Origin: Marinomonas arctica
GTDB taxonomy: Bacteria > Pseudomonadota > Gammaproteobacteria > Pseudomonadales > Marinomonadaceae
Direction: 5' to 3'
Assembly (NCBI RefSeq): GCF_003259225.1
Contig: NZ_QHJF01000013.1
Location: 112,632 to 176,631 of the forward strand
DNA: 64,000 nucleotides
Shown piece after piece: positions 47,489 through 57,086 of the stretch. The position numbers were made by a program, and so were the translations under genes. The notes beneath the pieces are model-generated. The model did no database searches. It was not told the DNA's origin and saw only the letters and a list, made by a program, of their open reading frames with translations. The first letter of the stretch is position 1, and every line of letters begins with the position of its first letter.

Positions 47489-48868
47489 TTAAGCCGCTTT
47501 TGCTTTGTCCTCATGCAATTGCGCCTGCGTAAAATTTGCTTGTGCTAGTTTCTCCATAAGGCGCACGACCTGACAGCTGTAGCCATATTCATTATCGTAC
47601 CAAACATAGAGAATGGCTTGATTACCACGCACCTTAGTTGATAAAGAATCGACAATCCCTGCTTGCTGAGAGCCAATGAAGTCAGAGCTAACAGCATCAG
47701 CACAATCACTGTAACCAATTTGCCCAGTTAGTTCGGCACGCGTAGAGGCTGCTTTCAATAGCTGATTAATTTCTTCAACCGAAGACGCTGTTTTTAAATT
47801 CAGGCTCAACACAGCAATAGAAACATTGATAACAGGAACACGAATCGCGCTACCGCTCAATTTACCTTCTAAAGAAGGGATGGCTTTCGATACCGCTTTC
47901 GCTGCGCCAGTCTCTGTCATAACCATGTTCATACCCGCAGCACGACCACGACGATCGCCTTTATGGATATTATCGATTAGGTTTTGGTCATTAGTGTAAG
48001 CATGGACTGTTTCTACATGACCAGACTCAATACCGAAAGCTTTCTCAAGTACAGACAAAATTGGCGTAATCGCATTCGTTGTACAAGACGCCGCCGACAC
48101 AATGCGATCAGCGTCGGTGAGATCACTGTCGTTCACACCAAATACAACGTTCTTCATTTCTTTACCAGGAGCAGTCAATACAACACGCTCAATACCTGGA
48201 CGGTTCAAATGAACACTCAAACCGTCATGGTCACGCCAGCGGCCAGTGTTATCCACCAACAAAGCATTATTAATTCCATAAGCTTGGTAATCCACTTCTG
48301 CAGGGTCAGAAGCGTAAATCACCTTCACTGATGAACCATTAATAATCAAGGCTTGATTCTCTTCGTCAACCTTAACCAATCCGTCGTAAACACCGTGAAC
48401 AGAATCGTACTTCAGCAAGCTCGCACGCTTAGTAAGATCATCATCGCACGCTTTACGCACAACGATAGCAGCCAACGACATGCCTGGCGTGGTGTGACCA
48501 AGTGCACACATACGACGCGCCAACAAACGACCAATGCGACCAAATCCGTATAAAACGACTGGAGTTTCAGTACCGTCGTTTGACTGAGCAGCCAATATAG
48601 TGTCAACATCCGCTTCAGCGATTAAAGACTCAAGCTCAACCACTGTATGAGCGACATCACTGGCTAACACTTGCTCTAACACTTGATAGACTTGAGCAAG
48701 ATCTAATTCTGGATGCTGATCAAAAGCGGCCATTAACCCAGTGACAGAATCCGCCATGAGCGTGTTGCCTGCCAACTGAACTTTTACCGCTTTTTCACGG
48801 CCAAGTTTACCCAAAAGAGGAATCATAGATTCTGCTTGCGAAAGTGCTTGTAACCAAGTGCTTGTCAT
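47489..48868 (-). CDS. gap: Glyceraldehyde-3-phosphate dehydrogenase, long form
   Basis: A 459-residue NAD-dependent dehydrogenase. A GAPDH core of about 340 residues follows an extra N-terminal region of about 125 residues (helical, LLGKLGREKAVKVQL...). The NAD loop is YGFGRIGRLLARRM and the catalytic Cys is in SAASCTTNAITP. HTGRWRDHDG-like and WYDNEYGYSCQVVRLM blocks complete the active site. The same long form exists in Pseudomonas (PA3001 type) and may favour gluconeogenesis. That would fit a cell growing on acids, but the direction is inferred. Confidence 0.9.
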   Translation of the reverse strand: MTSTWLQALSQAESMIPLLGKLGREKAVKVQLAGNTLMADSVTGLMAAFDQHPELDLAQVYQVLEQVLASDVAHTVVELESLIAEADVDTILAAQSNDGTETPVVLYGFGRIGRLLARRMCALGHTTPGMSLAAIVVRKACDDDLTKRASLLKYDSVHGVYDGLVKVDEENQALIINGSSVKVIYASDPAEVDYQAYGINNALLVDNTGRWRDHDGLSVHLNRPGIERVVLTAPGKEMKNVVFGVNDSDLTDADRIVSAASCTTNAITPILSVLEKAFGIESGHVETVHAYTNDQNLIDNIHKGDRRGRAAGMNMVMTETGAAKAVSKAIPSLEGKLSGSAIRVPVINVSIAVLSLNLKTASSVEEINQLLKAASTRAELTGQIGYSDCADAVSSDFIGSQQAGIVDSLSTKVRGNQAILYVWYDNEYGYSCQVVRLMEKLAQANFTQAQLHEDKAKAA

Positions 48869-49130
48869 TTTCTGCCCCCGAAAAAAGACTCTGTTGTATC
48901 AATATGGGCGCAGTCTAACGGCACTTCAGAACAAAAACAAATTGTAATAAGGCAACAAAAAACCTTTAAAATCTTATATTTAGCGTGATTTTTTATAGAA
49001 ATAACGAAATAACCAGAAAGGTCTAGAAACTTTACTACATAATCATAAAATAAAACGCCACATCAGCCTGAACCGTTCGATTATGTTGTAATTTGGCAAC
49101 GAAAACTGACAGGAAATTTCATGAATTATT

Positions 49131-49460
49131 TTACAAATGGCGCTTTCTCTCGGCCAAAATCCCTAAAACACAGAAACAACCGATCACCAAAGCGGGTCGA
49201 TAGACAAACTCCACCTGCGTAATTCCCCAATACACCAATGGCTGGCTCCACAAAGTCAAAAGACCATAGCCAAAAGTACACATCAAAATGAATGCCATTA
49301 CTCTCGCAATGAATACCCAAGAGGCAACCAACCGCTTAAGGTAAGCATTCACCTTATCCCCATATATCACCAAACATGTCGCCACGAACGCAAGAGAGAT
49401 ATCCTGAAGATGGGGCTGAATAAAATGCGCCATCCGTAAATTAAGATCCACAATAAACAT
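49131..49460 (-). CDS. DUF3392 family membrane protein
   Basis: A 109-residue inner-membrane protein with three helices. It matches the DUF3392 pattern: LRMAHFIQPHLQDISLAFVATCLVIYGDKVNAYLKRL, then a helix ending FGYGLLTLW, and a final helix followed by GILAERKRHL. Function is unknown. The frame begins with a TTG at 49466; the ATG at 49460 is nine bases after the upstream gene's stop, so the two genes are probably cotranscribed. Confidence 0.75.
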   Translation of the reverse strand: MFIVDLNLRMAHFIQPHLQDISLAFVATCLVIYGDKVNAYLKRLVASWVFIARVMAFILMCTFGYGLLTLWSQPLVYWGITQVEFVYRPALVIGCFCVLGILAERKRHL

Positions 49461-49469
49461 AAACAACCA

Positions 49470-50027
49470 CTATTTTTTACGAGATAAGGCTTCGACATCA
49501 ATTTGACCAGAACGCGTCACTTCGCGGGGATGCTCATCAACATACAGAATAGACACATCAAATGTACTGTTATGCAATTCAATCAAAGTGCCATCTTTGA
49601 ACAACCACGTTGAACGACCAATTCCTTTGTTCAGATACCCGCCACTAGGCGCACCGTATTTTTTTTCCAGTAAATCGCCTAATGCTTTGCGCTTTTCATT
49701 GCTTTCGACAACACCTGATAACAAGGCTTGACTAACATAACCAGACGAATTGGAATAAATAGTCGCATTGGTCACACCGAAAATACCTTCCGGCCCCAAA
49801 CTATAGCTGACCACACCTTCTTTATAGGAGGGATAACTACGCAACCCCATGGTAGCAAGTTGCTTTTCTAAACGTTCCAAACTCAAATCATTTAAAGACA
49901 AACCAAACAACTCTGCGATGCTAGAAGCACGAGAGGTCATGTCATTTGACGTATTTGCCGACACACTGGCCACAGAGAACACAGCAAGCACACTAGCAAC
50001 GCAAAACGACAAGGAAATTCTTCCCAT
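49470..50027 (-). CDS. Exported protein of unknown function
   Basis: A 185-residue protein with a Sec signal peptide (MGRISLSFCVASVLAVFSVASVSA, likely cut after the last Ala). The mature part is mixed alpha/beta with LEKQLATMGLRSYPSYKEGVVSYSLGPEGIFGV and a strand-rich C-terminus, and it has no membrane helix, so it is periplasmic. I do not recognise the family. It is 9 bp upstream of the DUF3392 gene. The ATG at 50027 follows a TTG and AAGGAAAG. Confidence 0.6.
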   Translation of the reverse strand: MGRISLSFCVASVLAVFSVASVSANTSNDMTSRASSIAELFGLSLNDLSLERLEKQLATMGLRSYPSYKEGVVSYSLGPEGIFGVTNATIYSNSSGYVSQALLSGVVESNEKRKALGDLLEKKYGAPSGGYLNKGIGRSTWLFKDGTLIELHNSTFDVSILYVDEHPREVTRSGQIDVEALSRKK

Positions 50028-50154
50028 CAACTCTTTCCTTTACGATATGAAAATTTAGTTTTACAGGCAAAAAACACGTAACCTGATATATAATACAACA
50101 GTATAAACGCCTCTAGTTCAAGGCGGACAAAAACTTTATTTACTGAGGTAATAC

Positions 50155-50766
50155 ATGGCTCTTGTTATTGGCATCACTGGCGTATCTGGCAGCGGAAAAA
50201 GCCGACTTTGTTCCTTATTAGCGGAAGGTCAAGATGACAAAATCACCGTTTTGTGCCAAGACAGTTTTTATAATGGCTGTGGCAGTATCGATCCAGATGT
50301 GTACAACTTTGACGATCTAAGTTCTTTAGACCTTGAAAGTCTCACGCTAGCTATTCACAACTGCAAAAACCGTCAGCAACCTAATGAAATTCCTGTTTAC
50401 GATCACTCACAGCATAAACGCATCGGCTATCGGAACCTTGATCCTACACACGTCGTCTTGGTAGAGGGGCATATGATGTTCCAAGACGCGGGAATTCGAG
50501 ACGCGGTTGATTACCTTCTGTACGTCGACACAGACATGGACATCGCCATTGTGCGCCGCCTAAAACGAGACATCGCAGAACGTGGCCGCGACGTCAACGA
50601 GGTCACCAGTCGATATATGCGTCACGTTCGCCAAGCATCACTCAAAACCATCGACATTCGTAACAAAGCAGATTTTATTATTCCAAACAATAAAAGCTTT
50701 ACCAACGCTGCCAGCTTATTACGCAACCACATAGACTACCTACTCAAAGAAAAAGGCGCCAAATAG
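50155..50766 (+). CDS. Uridine kinase-like P-loop protein
   Basis: A 203-residue nucleoside-kinase-fold protein. The Walker A motif is GVSGSGKSR. QDSFYNG and NFDDLSSLDLESL follow as in uridine kinases, then PVYDHSQHKR, VVLVEGHMMF and the lid region RRLKRDIAERGRDV. It probably phosphorylates uridine/cytidine or a related small molecule in the cytosol. It is close to Udk but not identical in lid length, so substrate is uncertain. The terminator stem is built from its last codons (KGAK and stop). Confidence 0.75.
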   Translation: MALVIGITGVSGSGKSRLCSLLAEGQDDKITVLCQDSFYNGCGSIDPDVYNFDDLSSLDLESLTLAIHNCKNRQQPNEIPVYDHSQHKRIGYRNLDPTHVVLVEGHMMFQDAGIRDAVDYLLYVDTDMDIAIVRRLKRDIAERGRDVNEVTSRYMRHVRQASLKTIDIRNKADFIIPNNKSFTNAASLLRNHIDYLLKEKGAK

Positions 50767-50776
50767 GCGCCTTTTT
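50750..50776. terminator. Bidirectional terminator overlapping the kinase stop codon
   Basis: A perfect 11-bp stem, AAAAAGGCGCC (50750-50760) with GGCGCCTTTTT (50766-50776), loop AAATA. The stop codon TAG (50764-50766) lies at the loop. It serves both the kinase gene and the convergent dnaJ. Confidence 0.9.
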
Positions 50777-50800
50777 CTTTACGCTCAAACCAAACAACCT

Positions 50801-51925
50801 TTATTTCTTAATATCGTCGAAAAAACGTTTCACACCATCAAACCAGCTTTTTTGCTTCGGTGAATGATTTGTCCCCTCACCCATGCTTTCAGCCAATTCG
50901 GTAAGCAGTTCTTTTTGACGAGACGTCAGGTTTACTGGCGTTTCAACCACAGCCTTACAAATTAGATCACCAACAGGACCGCCACGAACAGGTTTCACGC
51001 CCTTATTACGAAGACGGAATAGTTTTCCTGATTGACACTCAGCGGTCACCTTCAAACGTACGCGGCCATCCAATGTCGGTACATCAATTTCACCGCCCAA
51101 TGCCGCCGTTGTGAAGCTAATAGGCACTTCACAGTAAAGATTCGCACCATCGCGTTCAAAAATGCTATGAGGCTTCACTGACACTTGAACAAACAAATCA
51201 CCTGCAGGGCCGCCATGCGTACCCGCTTCGCCTTCGCCAGACAAACGAATACGATCGCCCGTATCGACACCCGCTGGAATTTTGACATTCAGTGTTTTGT
51301 ATTCTTGTACGCGGCCTTGACCATGGCAATCTGAACATGGATCAGAAATAACCTGACCGGCGCCATGACATTCTGGACAAGTCTGCTGAACAGAGAAAAA
51401 ACCTTGTGACATGCGTACTTGACCAGCACCACCACAGGTACCACAAGTTTTAGGCGTTGAGCCTTTTTTCGCACCAGAACCATCACATGTTTTACAGTTT
51501 ACTAGGGTTGGAATGCGTATTTTTTCTTCGCATCCCCACACCGCTTGCTCAAGATCCAACTCAAGCGTGTAACGTAAATCGGAACCTCGGCGCGTTCGGC
51601 TTTGACCACCACCGCCACCAAAAATATCACCAAATACATCACCAAAAATATCACTAAAACCGCCCGCGCCTGCGCCACCGCCATAACCACCAGCTTGGCC
51701 GTTCACGCCATCGTGACCAAAACGATCATAGGCTGCGCGCTTATCATCAGAAGACAACACTTCATAAGCCTCAGCGAGCTCTTTGAATTTTTCAAGTGCT
51801 TCTGGGTTATCTGGATTCTTGTCTGGGTGGTACTTATTCGCCAAAGAACGATAAGCTTTTTTAATATCTTTCTTATCCGCGCCTTTGGCCACCCCAAGAA
51901 CGTCGTAATAGTCTCTTTTGCTCAT
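50801..51925 (-). CDS. dnaJ: Chaperone protein DnaJ
   Basis: A 374-residue Hsp40 cochaperone that delivers unfolded proteins to DnaK and stimulates its ATPase. The J domain (1-70) has the HPD motif in [11 protein letters not shown] Gly/Phe-rich region (about 75-115) follows. The zinc domain has four CxxCxGxG repeats ([32 protein letters not shown]), then the two beta domains. It lies 162 bp behind dnaK, with three tandem 14-bp repeats directly before its start. Confidence 0.97.
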   Translation of the reverse strand: MSKRDYYDVLGVAKGADKKDIKKAYRSLANKYHPDKNPDNPEALEKFKELAEAYEVLSSDDKRAAYDRFGHDGVNGQAGGYGGGAGAGGFSDIFGDVFGDIFGGGGGQSRTRRGSDLRYTLELDLEQAVWGCEEKIRIPTLVNCKTCDGSGAKKGSTPKTCGTCGGAGQVRMSQGFFSVQQTCPECHGAGQVISDPCSDCHGQGRVQEYKTLNVKIPAGVDTGDRIRLSGEGEAGTHGGPAGDLFVQVSVKPHSIFERDGANLYCEVPISFTTAALGGEIDVPTLDGRVRLKVTAECQSGKLFRLRNKGVKPVRGGPVGDLICKAVVETPVNLTSRQKELLTELAESMGEGTNHSPKQKSWFDGVKRFFDDIKK

Positions 51926-51935
51926 CGCAGCAATT

Positions 51936-51977
51936 CCTGAATTAAAAAGCCTGAATTAAAAAGCCTGAATTAAAAAA
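51936..51977 (-). repeat. Three tandem 14-bp repeats in front of dnaJ
   Basis: CCTGAATTAAAAAG occurs three times head to tail (51936-51949, 51950-51963, 51964-51977; the last copy has one change). On the coding strand each unit reads CTTTTTAATTCAGG, and the copy nearest the gene supplies CAGGA about 11 bases before the dnaJ ATG. The array therefore carries three ribosome-binding-like AGG units. Confidence 0.9.
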
Positions 51978-52021
51978 TCTACATCTAAAAAACACCAAAC
52001 TCATATTGTGCAAATAGCAAA

Positions 52022-52040
52022 GCACGGTCAAAAACCGTGC
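52022..52040 (-). terminator. Hairpin between dnaK and dnaJ
   Basis: GCACGGT-N5-ACCGTGC, a perfect 7-bp stem about 50 bases beyond the dnaK stop. The tail on the minus strand (TTTGCTATTTG) is weak, so partial termination or processing between the two chaperone genes is more likely than a full stop. Confidence 0.5.
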
Positions 52041-52087
52041 CTGCCATACACAGCCCCACTAACGAGGGCAAAATAAGAGCTTAACGC

Positions 52088-54001
52088 TTATTTTTTATCT
52101 TCTTTTACTTCTTCAAACTCAGCATCAACAGCGTCGTCTTGAGACTTAGCTTGCTCGCCTGTTGCAGATTGAGCACCCGCTTCAGCATCGGCATACATCT
52201 TCTGAGCCAAAGTGCCAGACGCTTGAGTCAACGCATTGGTTTTCTCTTCAATCTTCTCTTTGTCATTAGATGTCAACGCTTCTTCAAGCTCAGTAATCGC
52301 CGTTTCAATCGCCGCTTTTTCTTCAGCAGATGCTTTATCACCCGCATCCGCTAGTGTTTTACGCGTCGCGTGGATCATGCCGTCAGCGGTGTTACGAACT
52401 TGTACAAGTTCTTCAAACTTACGGTCTTCTTCCGCATTCGCTTCGGCATCACGCACCATTTTTTCAACTTCTTCATCGCTCAAACCAGAAGACGATTTGA
52501 TAACGATAGACTGTTCTTTACCAGTCGCTTTGTCTTTCGCAGACACGCTCAAAATACCGTTTGCATCGATATCGAAGCTTACTTCGATTTGTGGCACACC
52601 ACGTGGCGCAGGTGGAATGTCAGCCAAGTCGAAACGACCTAGAGATTTGTTCTGCGACGCTTGCTTACGCTCACCTTGCAATGCGTGAATCGTTACCGCA
52701 TTTTGGTTGTCTTCTGCTGTAGAGAAGGTCTGAGATTTCTTCGTTGGAATCGTCGTGTTTTTCTCGATCAACGTCGTCATCACACCACCCATTGTCTCGA
52801 TACCTAGAGACAGCGGCGTCACGTCTAGAAGAAGAACGTCTTTCACATCACCAGACAGTACCGCGCCTTGGATAGAGGCACCGATTGCAACCGCTTCGTC
52901 TGGGTTCACGTCTTTACGTGGCTCTTTACCGAAGAATTCCGTTACTTTCGCTTGTACCAATGGCATACGTGTTTGACCACCAACCAAGATAACTTCATTG
53001 ATATCGGCCGCCGTTAGATCAGCGTCTTTCAATGCTTGACGGCAAGGCTCAAGCGATTTCAACACAAGCTCTTCAACCAAAGACTCTAACTTAGAACGCG
53101 TCAATTTAACGTTCAAGTGTTTAGGACCTGTTGCATCCGCTGTGATGTAAGGCAAGTTCACTTCCGTTTGAGAAGAAGAAGACAACTCAACTTTCGCTTT
53201 CTCACCCGCTTCTTTCAAACGTTGTAGCGCCAATGGATCATTGTGTAGATCGATACCAGACGATTTTTTAAATTCGGCTGCCAAGTATTCGATAACACGC
53301 ATATCGAAGTCTTCACCACCTAGGAAAGTATCACCGTTTGTAGACAATACTTCGAATTGCTTCTCGCCATCAACATCAGCGATTTCGATGATAGAGATAT
53401 CGAATGTACCACCACCAAGGTCATAAACCGCGATAGTAGAGTCACCAGAACTCTTGTCTAAACCGTAAGCCAACGCCGCCGCTGTTGGCTCGTTGATAAT
53501 ACGTTTCACTTCTAGACCAGCAATTTTACCCGCATCTTTCGTTGCTTGACGCTGAGAGTCATTGAAATAAGCAGGAACCGTGATAACCGCTTCCGTTACT
53601 TTCTCGCCTAGGTAGTCTTCCGCTGTTTTCTTCATTTTCTTCAGAACTTCAGCAGAGATTTGTGGTGGCGCTTTTTTGTCGCCTTTTACTTCTACCCACG
53701 CATCGCCGTTATCTGCCGCAATGATTTTGTAAGGCACCATAGAGATGTCTTTTTGAACAACGTCGTCTTTAAATTTACGACCGATCAAACGCTTAACCGC
53801 AAACAAAGTATTTGTTGGGTTGGTTACCGCTTGACGTTTAGCTGATTGACCAACAAGTACTTCGCCATCTTCAGCAAATGCCACGATGGAAGGTGTGGTG
53901 CGATCGCCTTCCGCGTTTTCAATAACGCGTGCTTTCTCGCCGTCCAACACAGCAACACAAGAGTTCGTTGTACCTAAGTCAATACCAATGATTCTACCCA
54001 T
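52088..54001 (-). CDS. dnaK: Chaperone protein DnaK (Hsp70)
   Basis: A 637-residue Hsp70 that binds and folds exposed hydrophobic peptides in an ATP cycle with DnaJ and GrpE. Start [21 protein letters not shown]; ATPase blocks [30 protein letters not shown] and [14 protein letters not shown]; the substrate domain [17 protein letters not shown]; and the acidic tail ending [11 protein letters not shown]. The frame reaches 54016, but GGAG before the ATG at 54001 and the family N-terminus set this start. A heat-shock-type promoter lies upstream. Confidence 0.98.
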   Translation of the reverse strand: MGRIIGIDLGTTNSCVAVLDGEKARVIENAEGDRTTPSIVAFAEDGEVLVGQSAKRQAVTNPTNTLFAVKRLIGRKFKDDVVQKDISMVPYKIIAADNGDAWVEVKGDKKAPPQISAEVLKKMKKTAEDYLGEKVTEAVITVPAYFNDSQRQATKDAGKIAGLEVKRIINEPTAAALAYGLDKSSGDSTIAVYDLGGGTFDISIIEIADVDGEKQFEVLSTNGDTFLGGEDFDMRVIEYLAAEFKKSSGIDLHNDPLALQRLKEAGEKAKVELSSSSQTEVNLPYITADATGPKHLNVKLTRSKLESLVEELVLKSLEPCRQALKDADLTAADINEVILVGGQTRMPLVQAKVTEFFGKEPRKDVNPDEAVAIGASIQGAVLSGDVKDVLLLDVTPLSLGIETMGGVMTTLIEKNTTIPTKKSQTFSTAEDNQNAVTIHALQGERKQASQNKSLGRFDLADIPPAPRGVPQIEVSFDIDANGILSVSAKDKATGKEQSIVIKSSSGLSDEEVEKMVRDAEANAEEDRKFEELVQVRNTADGMIHATRKTLADAGDKASAEEKAAIETAITELEEALTSNDKEKIEEKTNALTQASGTLAQKMYADAEAGAQSATGEQAKSQDDAVDAEFEEVKEDKK

Positions 54002-54046
54002 GGTTTGTATCTCCAATAAATTCGTTTATGACGATGATAATTCTGT

Positions 54047-54075
54047 ATTTGGGTACGCTTAAATGTATTTCAAGC
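54047..54075 (-). promoter_or_regulatory. Sigma-32-like promoter for dnaK
   Basis: On the minus strand GCTTGAAA (54075-54068), a 13-base spacer and ACCCAAAT (54054-54047) follow the sigma-32 pattern CTTGAAA-N11-16-CCCCATNT closely in the -35 and partly in the -10. It lies 46 bases before dnaK and just beyond the end of grpE. Confidence 0.65.
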
Positions 54076-54102
54076 GTCCAGTGTCAAAAAAATGACAGTA
54101 AA

Positions 54103-54681
54103 TTAAGCGGCGCTTGAAACCACGACCATGGCAGGACGCAACAAGCGACCATTAATGGTGTAACCCTTCTGAACCACGTCCATGACGGTATTCGCTTCTA
54201 ATTCAGGGTTTGGCACCATAGTGATGGCTTGATGCAACTCTGGGTTAAAGGGTTCGCCATGAGGATCAACCACTTTCACTTCAAAGCGAGCCAATGTTTC
54301 AAGCAAATCTTTTAGCGTCAGCTCAACACCTTCTCGAACAGGGTCTGATTCACCGGTGTCTGGTGCTGAAGCCAATGCACGCTCAAGATTGTCCGCCACG
54401 TTCACAATCGATTTAGCAAACTTTTCTAAACCAAACTTGTGCGCCTTCTCGACATCTTGTTCCGCACGACGACGAACGTTTTGTGCATCAGCGTGTGCAC
54501 GAAGTGCCGCTTCTTTATACTGAGCGACTTCTTCTAGCGCTTTTGCAAGCTCATCATTTTCAGTAACTTCTTCTAAAGTCTCTACTTCAGGCTCTAAAAT
54601 CTCTTCTACTGTTTCGTTTTGTGTTTCGCTTTTCAAATCTTGCTCCGCGTCTAGATTAGGATCTTTTTGCTGCTCACTCAT
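54103..54681 (-). CDS. grpE: Nucleotide exchange factor GrpE
   Basis: A 192-residue dimeric cochaperone that releases ADP from DnaK. It has an acidic N-terminal tail, a long coiled helix ([25 protein letters not shown] in two parts) and a C-terminal beta domain ending [17 protein letters not shown], all typical. It is the first gene of grpE-dnaK-dnaJ on the minus strand, with GGAG before its ATG and a near-perfect heat shock promoter upstream. Confidence 0.96.
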   Translation of the reverse strand: MSEQQKDPNLDAEQDLKSETQNETVEEILEPEVETLEEVTENDELAKALEEVAQYKEAALRAHADAQNVRRRAEQDVEKAHKFGLEKFAKSIVNVADNLERALASAPDTGESDPVREGVELTLKDLLETLARFEVKVVDPHGEPFNPELHQAITMVPNPELEANTVMDVVQKGYTINGRLLRPAMVVVSSAA

Positions 54682-54726
54682 TCTTCAACTCCAAATAACA
54701 GAAACAATTCTTTGTCTGTGCCAGTT

Positions 54727-54754
54727 ATATGGGGACAGCTTTTTCGCTTTCAAC
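54727..54754 (-). promoter_or_regulatory. Sigma-32 promoter of grpE
   Basis: On the minus strand GTTGAAA (54754-54748), 13 bases, CCCCATAT (54734-54727). The -10 matches the CCCCATNT consensus at every position and the -35 at six of seven. It lies 46 bases before grpE. Confidence 0.82.
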
Positions 54755-54822
54755 AGTCAAAGCCGCATTAATTTTATGGGAATTAAATTTACGAACAGGA
54801 CTTGTCAAAAAACAACCAAGTA

Positions 54823-54838
54823 CTGTATAAATAACCAT
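54823..54838 (+). promoter_or_regulatory. Degenerate LexA-like box before recN
   Basis: CTGT-N8-CCAT at 54823-54838 has a perfect left half of the CTGT-N8-ACAG SOS box and a poor right half. It lies 28 bases before the recN start. recN is SOS-controlled in many gammaproteobacteria, so weak LexA control is possible. Confidence 0.35.
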
Positions 54839-54866
54839 ATAAATATATTTTTCTTTGGAGCACTCT

Positions 54867-56537
54867 ATGCTGACCAGCATCGCTATTTCCAACTTCGCCA
54901 TTGTTGAATCCTTAGAACTGGAATTCAAAAAAGGCATGACCGTGATTTCAGGTGAAACCGGTGCCGGCAAATCCATCATGGTGGATGCTTTATCGCTTTG
55001 CCTAGGCGATCGTACCGATGCCGCAGTCGTGCGACATGGTGAAAAAAAAGCGGATATTAGCGCCAGCTTTGACATACAACAGTACCCGCATGTACAAAAA
55101 TGGCTGGAAGAAAGAGACCTAGAACACGACCAACATTGTATTTTGCGTCGTGTGATCAGCAAAGAAGGTCGCTCTAAAGCGTACATAAACGGTCGCCCTT
55201 GCACATTGAACGACTTAAAAGAAGTCGGCAGTCAACTGGTCGATATCCATGGTCAACATGAGCACCAGTCTCTTCTGAAAAAGAACGCCCAAAGACAACA
55301 GCTTGATGAATATGGTCGCCTTACCGAGTTAAGCAAACAAGTCAGTCAACAGTATTCAATATGGCGACAGCTGAAAGAAGAGCTCTCTGCACAACAAAAT
55401 AGATCCGCAGAGCAAGATGCTAAAATACAGCTTTTGTCTTATCAGGCTCAAGAACTACAACAGCTTGATTTAAAAGAAGGCGAAATTGAAGAACTGGAAA
55501 ACGAACAGGCCTTTTTGTCGAACATTGCCGACTCACAATACAAAGCGTACCAAGCCAGCGGCATTTTAATCGACAGTGACGAAGGCAATGTTTGTTCTTT
55601 GTTACATCAAGCCATTAACAGTGCCAGCCAAATCCGCCCAGCCACCAAAGAACTGGAAAACGCACTGGAAATGATGAATGTGGCTTTAATACAAGCACAG
55701 GAAGCAGCAGACAGTTTGCATCATTACCAAGACACGTTAGAACAAAACCCTGAGCGTCTTATAAATGTAGAACAGCGTTTATCGGATATTTACGATACCG
55801 CTCGCAAACACAGAACCTTACCTGAAGGCCTGTTGGCCTTGCGAGAAAGCGTTGAGACTGAACTAAATAGTCTACAAGGCAGCGAAGAAAGCTTAGAGTC
55901 ATTAAAAGAAAAAGAAGAGCAAGCCTATGAAAAGCTTACCGCGCTTGCGACAACATTGACAGAAAAACGCATTATTGCCAAAGACGAGCTAGCACAAAAA
56001 GTCGAAGAACAGATACACGGGCTTGGCATGCCCCACGCACGCTTTTTCATTCAGTGCCAACCACTTAACCAAGTATCAGCCAATGGCTTTGAAGACATCG
56101 AATACATGATCGCCTCCAACCCTGGACAACCAGCGCAACCGCTGCGCAAAGTGGCTTCAGGCGGCGAATTGTCACGCATCAGTTTGGGGATTCAAGTGGT
56201 GACCGCACACACATCGATTATTCCAACCTTGGTATTTGATGAGGTAGACGTCGGTATCAGTGGTGGCATCGCTGAAGTAGTAGGTCGTATGCTACGCTCG
56301 GTGGGCAAACGCGGACAAGTCTTCTGTGTGACGCATTTGGCACAAGTCGCCGCGCAAGGCAATCAGCACTTAAGAGTCAGCAAACTGGTAGAAGATGAAG
56401 CCACCTCTTCTCAAGTCGAGTTACTCAAAGATCAGCACCGCACTCAAGAGATCGCTCGCTTGTTAGGCGGACTCGAACTCACTGAGCAAACACTCGCTCA
56501 CGCCCGTGAAATGCTTGGTAACGTCCAACTGCAATAA
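54867..56537 (+). CDS. recN: DNA repair protein RecN
   Basis: A 556-residue SMC-like ATPase used in double-strand break repair. Walker A is GETGAGKSIM near the start; a long coiled coil occupies about 150-370; and the C-terminal ABC signature SGGELSRISLGIQV and Walker B FDEVDVGISGG complete the head. The frame opens at a TTG (54855), but GGAG eight bases before the ATG at 54867 gives the standard MLTSIAISNFAIVE start. Confidence 0.95.
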   Translation: MLTSIAISNFAIVESLELEFKKGMTVISGETGAGKSIMVDALSLCLGDRTDAAVVRHGEKKADISASFDIQQYPHVQKWLEERDLEHDQHCILRRVISKEGRSKAYINGRPCTLNDLKEVGSQLVDIHGQHEHQSLLKKNAQRQQLDEYGRLTELSKQVSQQYSIWRQLKEELSAQQNRSAEQDAKIQLLSYQAQELQQLDLKEGEIEELENEQAFLSNIADSQYKAYQASGILIDSDEGNVCSLLHQAINSASQIRPATKELENALEMMNVALIQAQEAADSLHHYQDTLEQNPERLINVEQRLSDIYDTARKHRTLPEGLLALRESVETELNSLQGSEESLESLKEKEEQAYEKLTALATTLTEKRIIAKDELAQKVEEQIHGLGMPHARFFIQCQPLNQVSANGFEDIEYMIASNPGQPAQPLRKVASGGELSRISLGIQVVTAHTSIIPTLVFDEVDVGISGGIAEVVGRMLRSVGKRGQVFCVTHLAQVAAQGNQHLRVSKLVEDEATSSQVELLKDQHRTQEIARLLGGLELTEQTLAHAREMLGNVQLQ

Positions 56538-56550
56538 CCATCTCAATAAA

Positions 56551-56579
56551 AAGGGCTTAAACTCGTCGTTTAAGCCCTT
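56551..56579. terminator. Bidirectional terminator recN / fur
   Basis: A perfect 12-bp stem, AAGGGCTTAAAC (56551-56562) with GTTTAAGCCCTT (56568-56579), loop TCGTC, with A- and T-rich flanks, between the convergent recN and fur genes. Confidence 0.85.
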
Positions 56580-56606
56580 CTGTGTTTACCCAAGGTTATA
56601 TGGGCA

Positions 56607-57017
56607 TTATTTTTTCTTTGGACGCACGTAAATGATCAAGCTGTGGTCTTCAATATCAAAACCGTGCTCTTCTGCAATTTCACGTTGGCGCTTTTCGATG
56701 ATAGGGTCAACAAATTCAATCACCTTGCCGCTGTCTAGGCAAATCATATGATCATGGTGATCGCCTTTCGCCAACTCAAACACAGCCGTGCCAGCCTCAA
56801 AGTGATGGCGTTGTACTAATCCTGCAGTTTCAAACTGGGTTAGCACTCGATAAACCGTCGCCAAACCTACGTCTTCACCTTGATCTAGTAAAGTGCGATA
56901 CACATCATCAGCACTCATATGACGGTCGCCCGCACCTTCAAGAATTTGTAAAATTTTCACTCGTGGTAGAGTTACCTTGAGTCCCGCTTTCTTTAGCTCT
57001 TGATTTTCGCTAGTCAT
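56607..57017 (-). CDS. fur: Ferric uptake regulator Fur
   Basis: A 136-residue iron-responsive repressor. The winged HTH (about 1-80) includes LKVTLPRVKILQILE, HMSADDVYRTLLDQGEDVGLATVYRVL. The metal sites show HHFEAG and the HDHMI block (GDHHDHMICLDSGKVIEF). The usual C-terminal CxxC is not seen: LDSGK replaces the second half, and only one Cys is visible, as in Pseudomonas Fur. It is divergent from bamE, the usual gammaproteobacterial layout. Confidence 0.94.
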   Translation of the reverse strand: MTSENQELKKAGLKVTLPRVKILQILEGAGDRHMSADDVYRTLLDQGEDVGLATVYRVLTQFETAGLVQRHHFEAGTAVFELAKGDHHDHMICLDSGKVIEFVDPIIEKRQREIAEEHGFDIEDHSLIIYVRPKKK

Positions 57018-57041
57018 GAGTCATTCTCTATTCGATCTTGT

Positions 57042-57058
57042 TGATAATTACTTTATCA
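57042..57058. promoter_or_regulatory. Dyad between fur and bamE
   Basis: TGATAA-N5-TTATCA (57042-57058), a perfect 6-bp inverted repeat in the 69 bp fur-bamE gap. It contains GATAAT-like hexamers, so it might be a weak Fur box for autoregulation, but the match to the 19-bp consensus is partial. Confidence 0.35.
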
Positions 57059-57086
57059 TTAGCACACCGGAGTAAGGATAATACAA

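Noticed and set aside
54823..54838. A firm SOS box for recN
   Set aside because: Only the left half matches; listed as a weak candidate instead of a finding.
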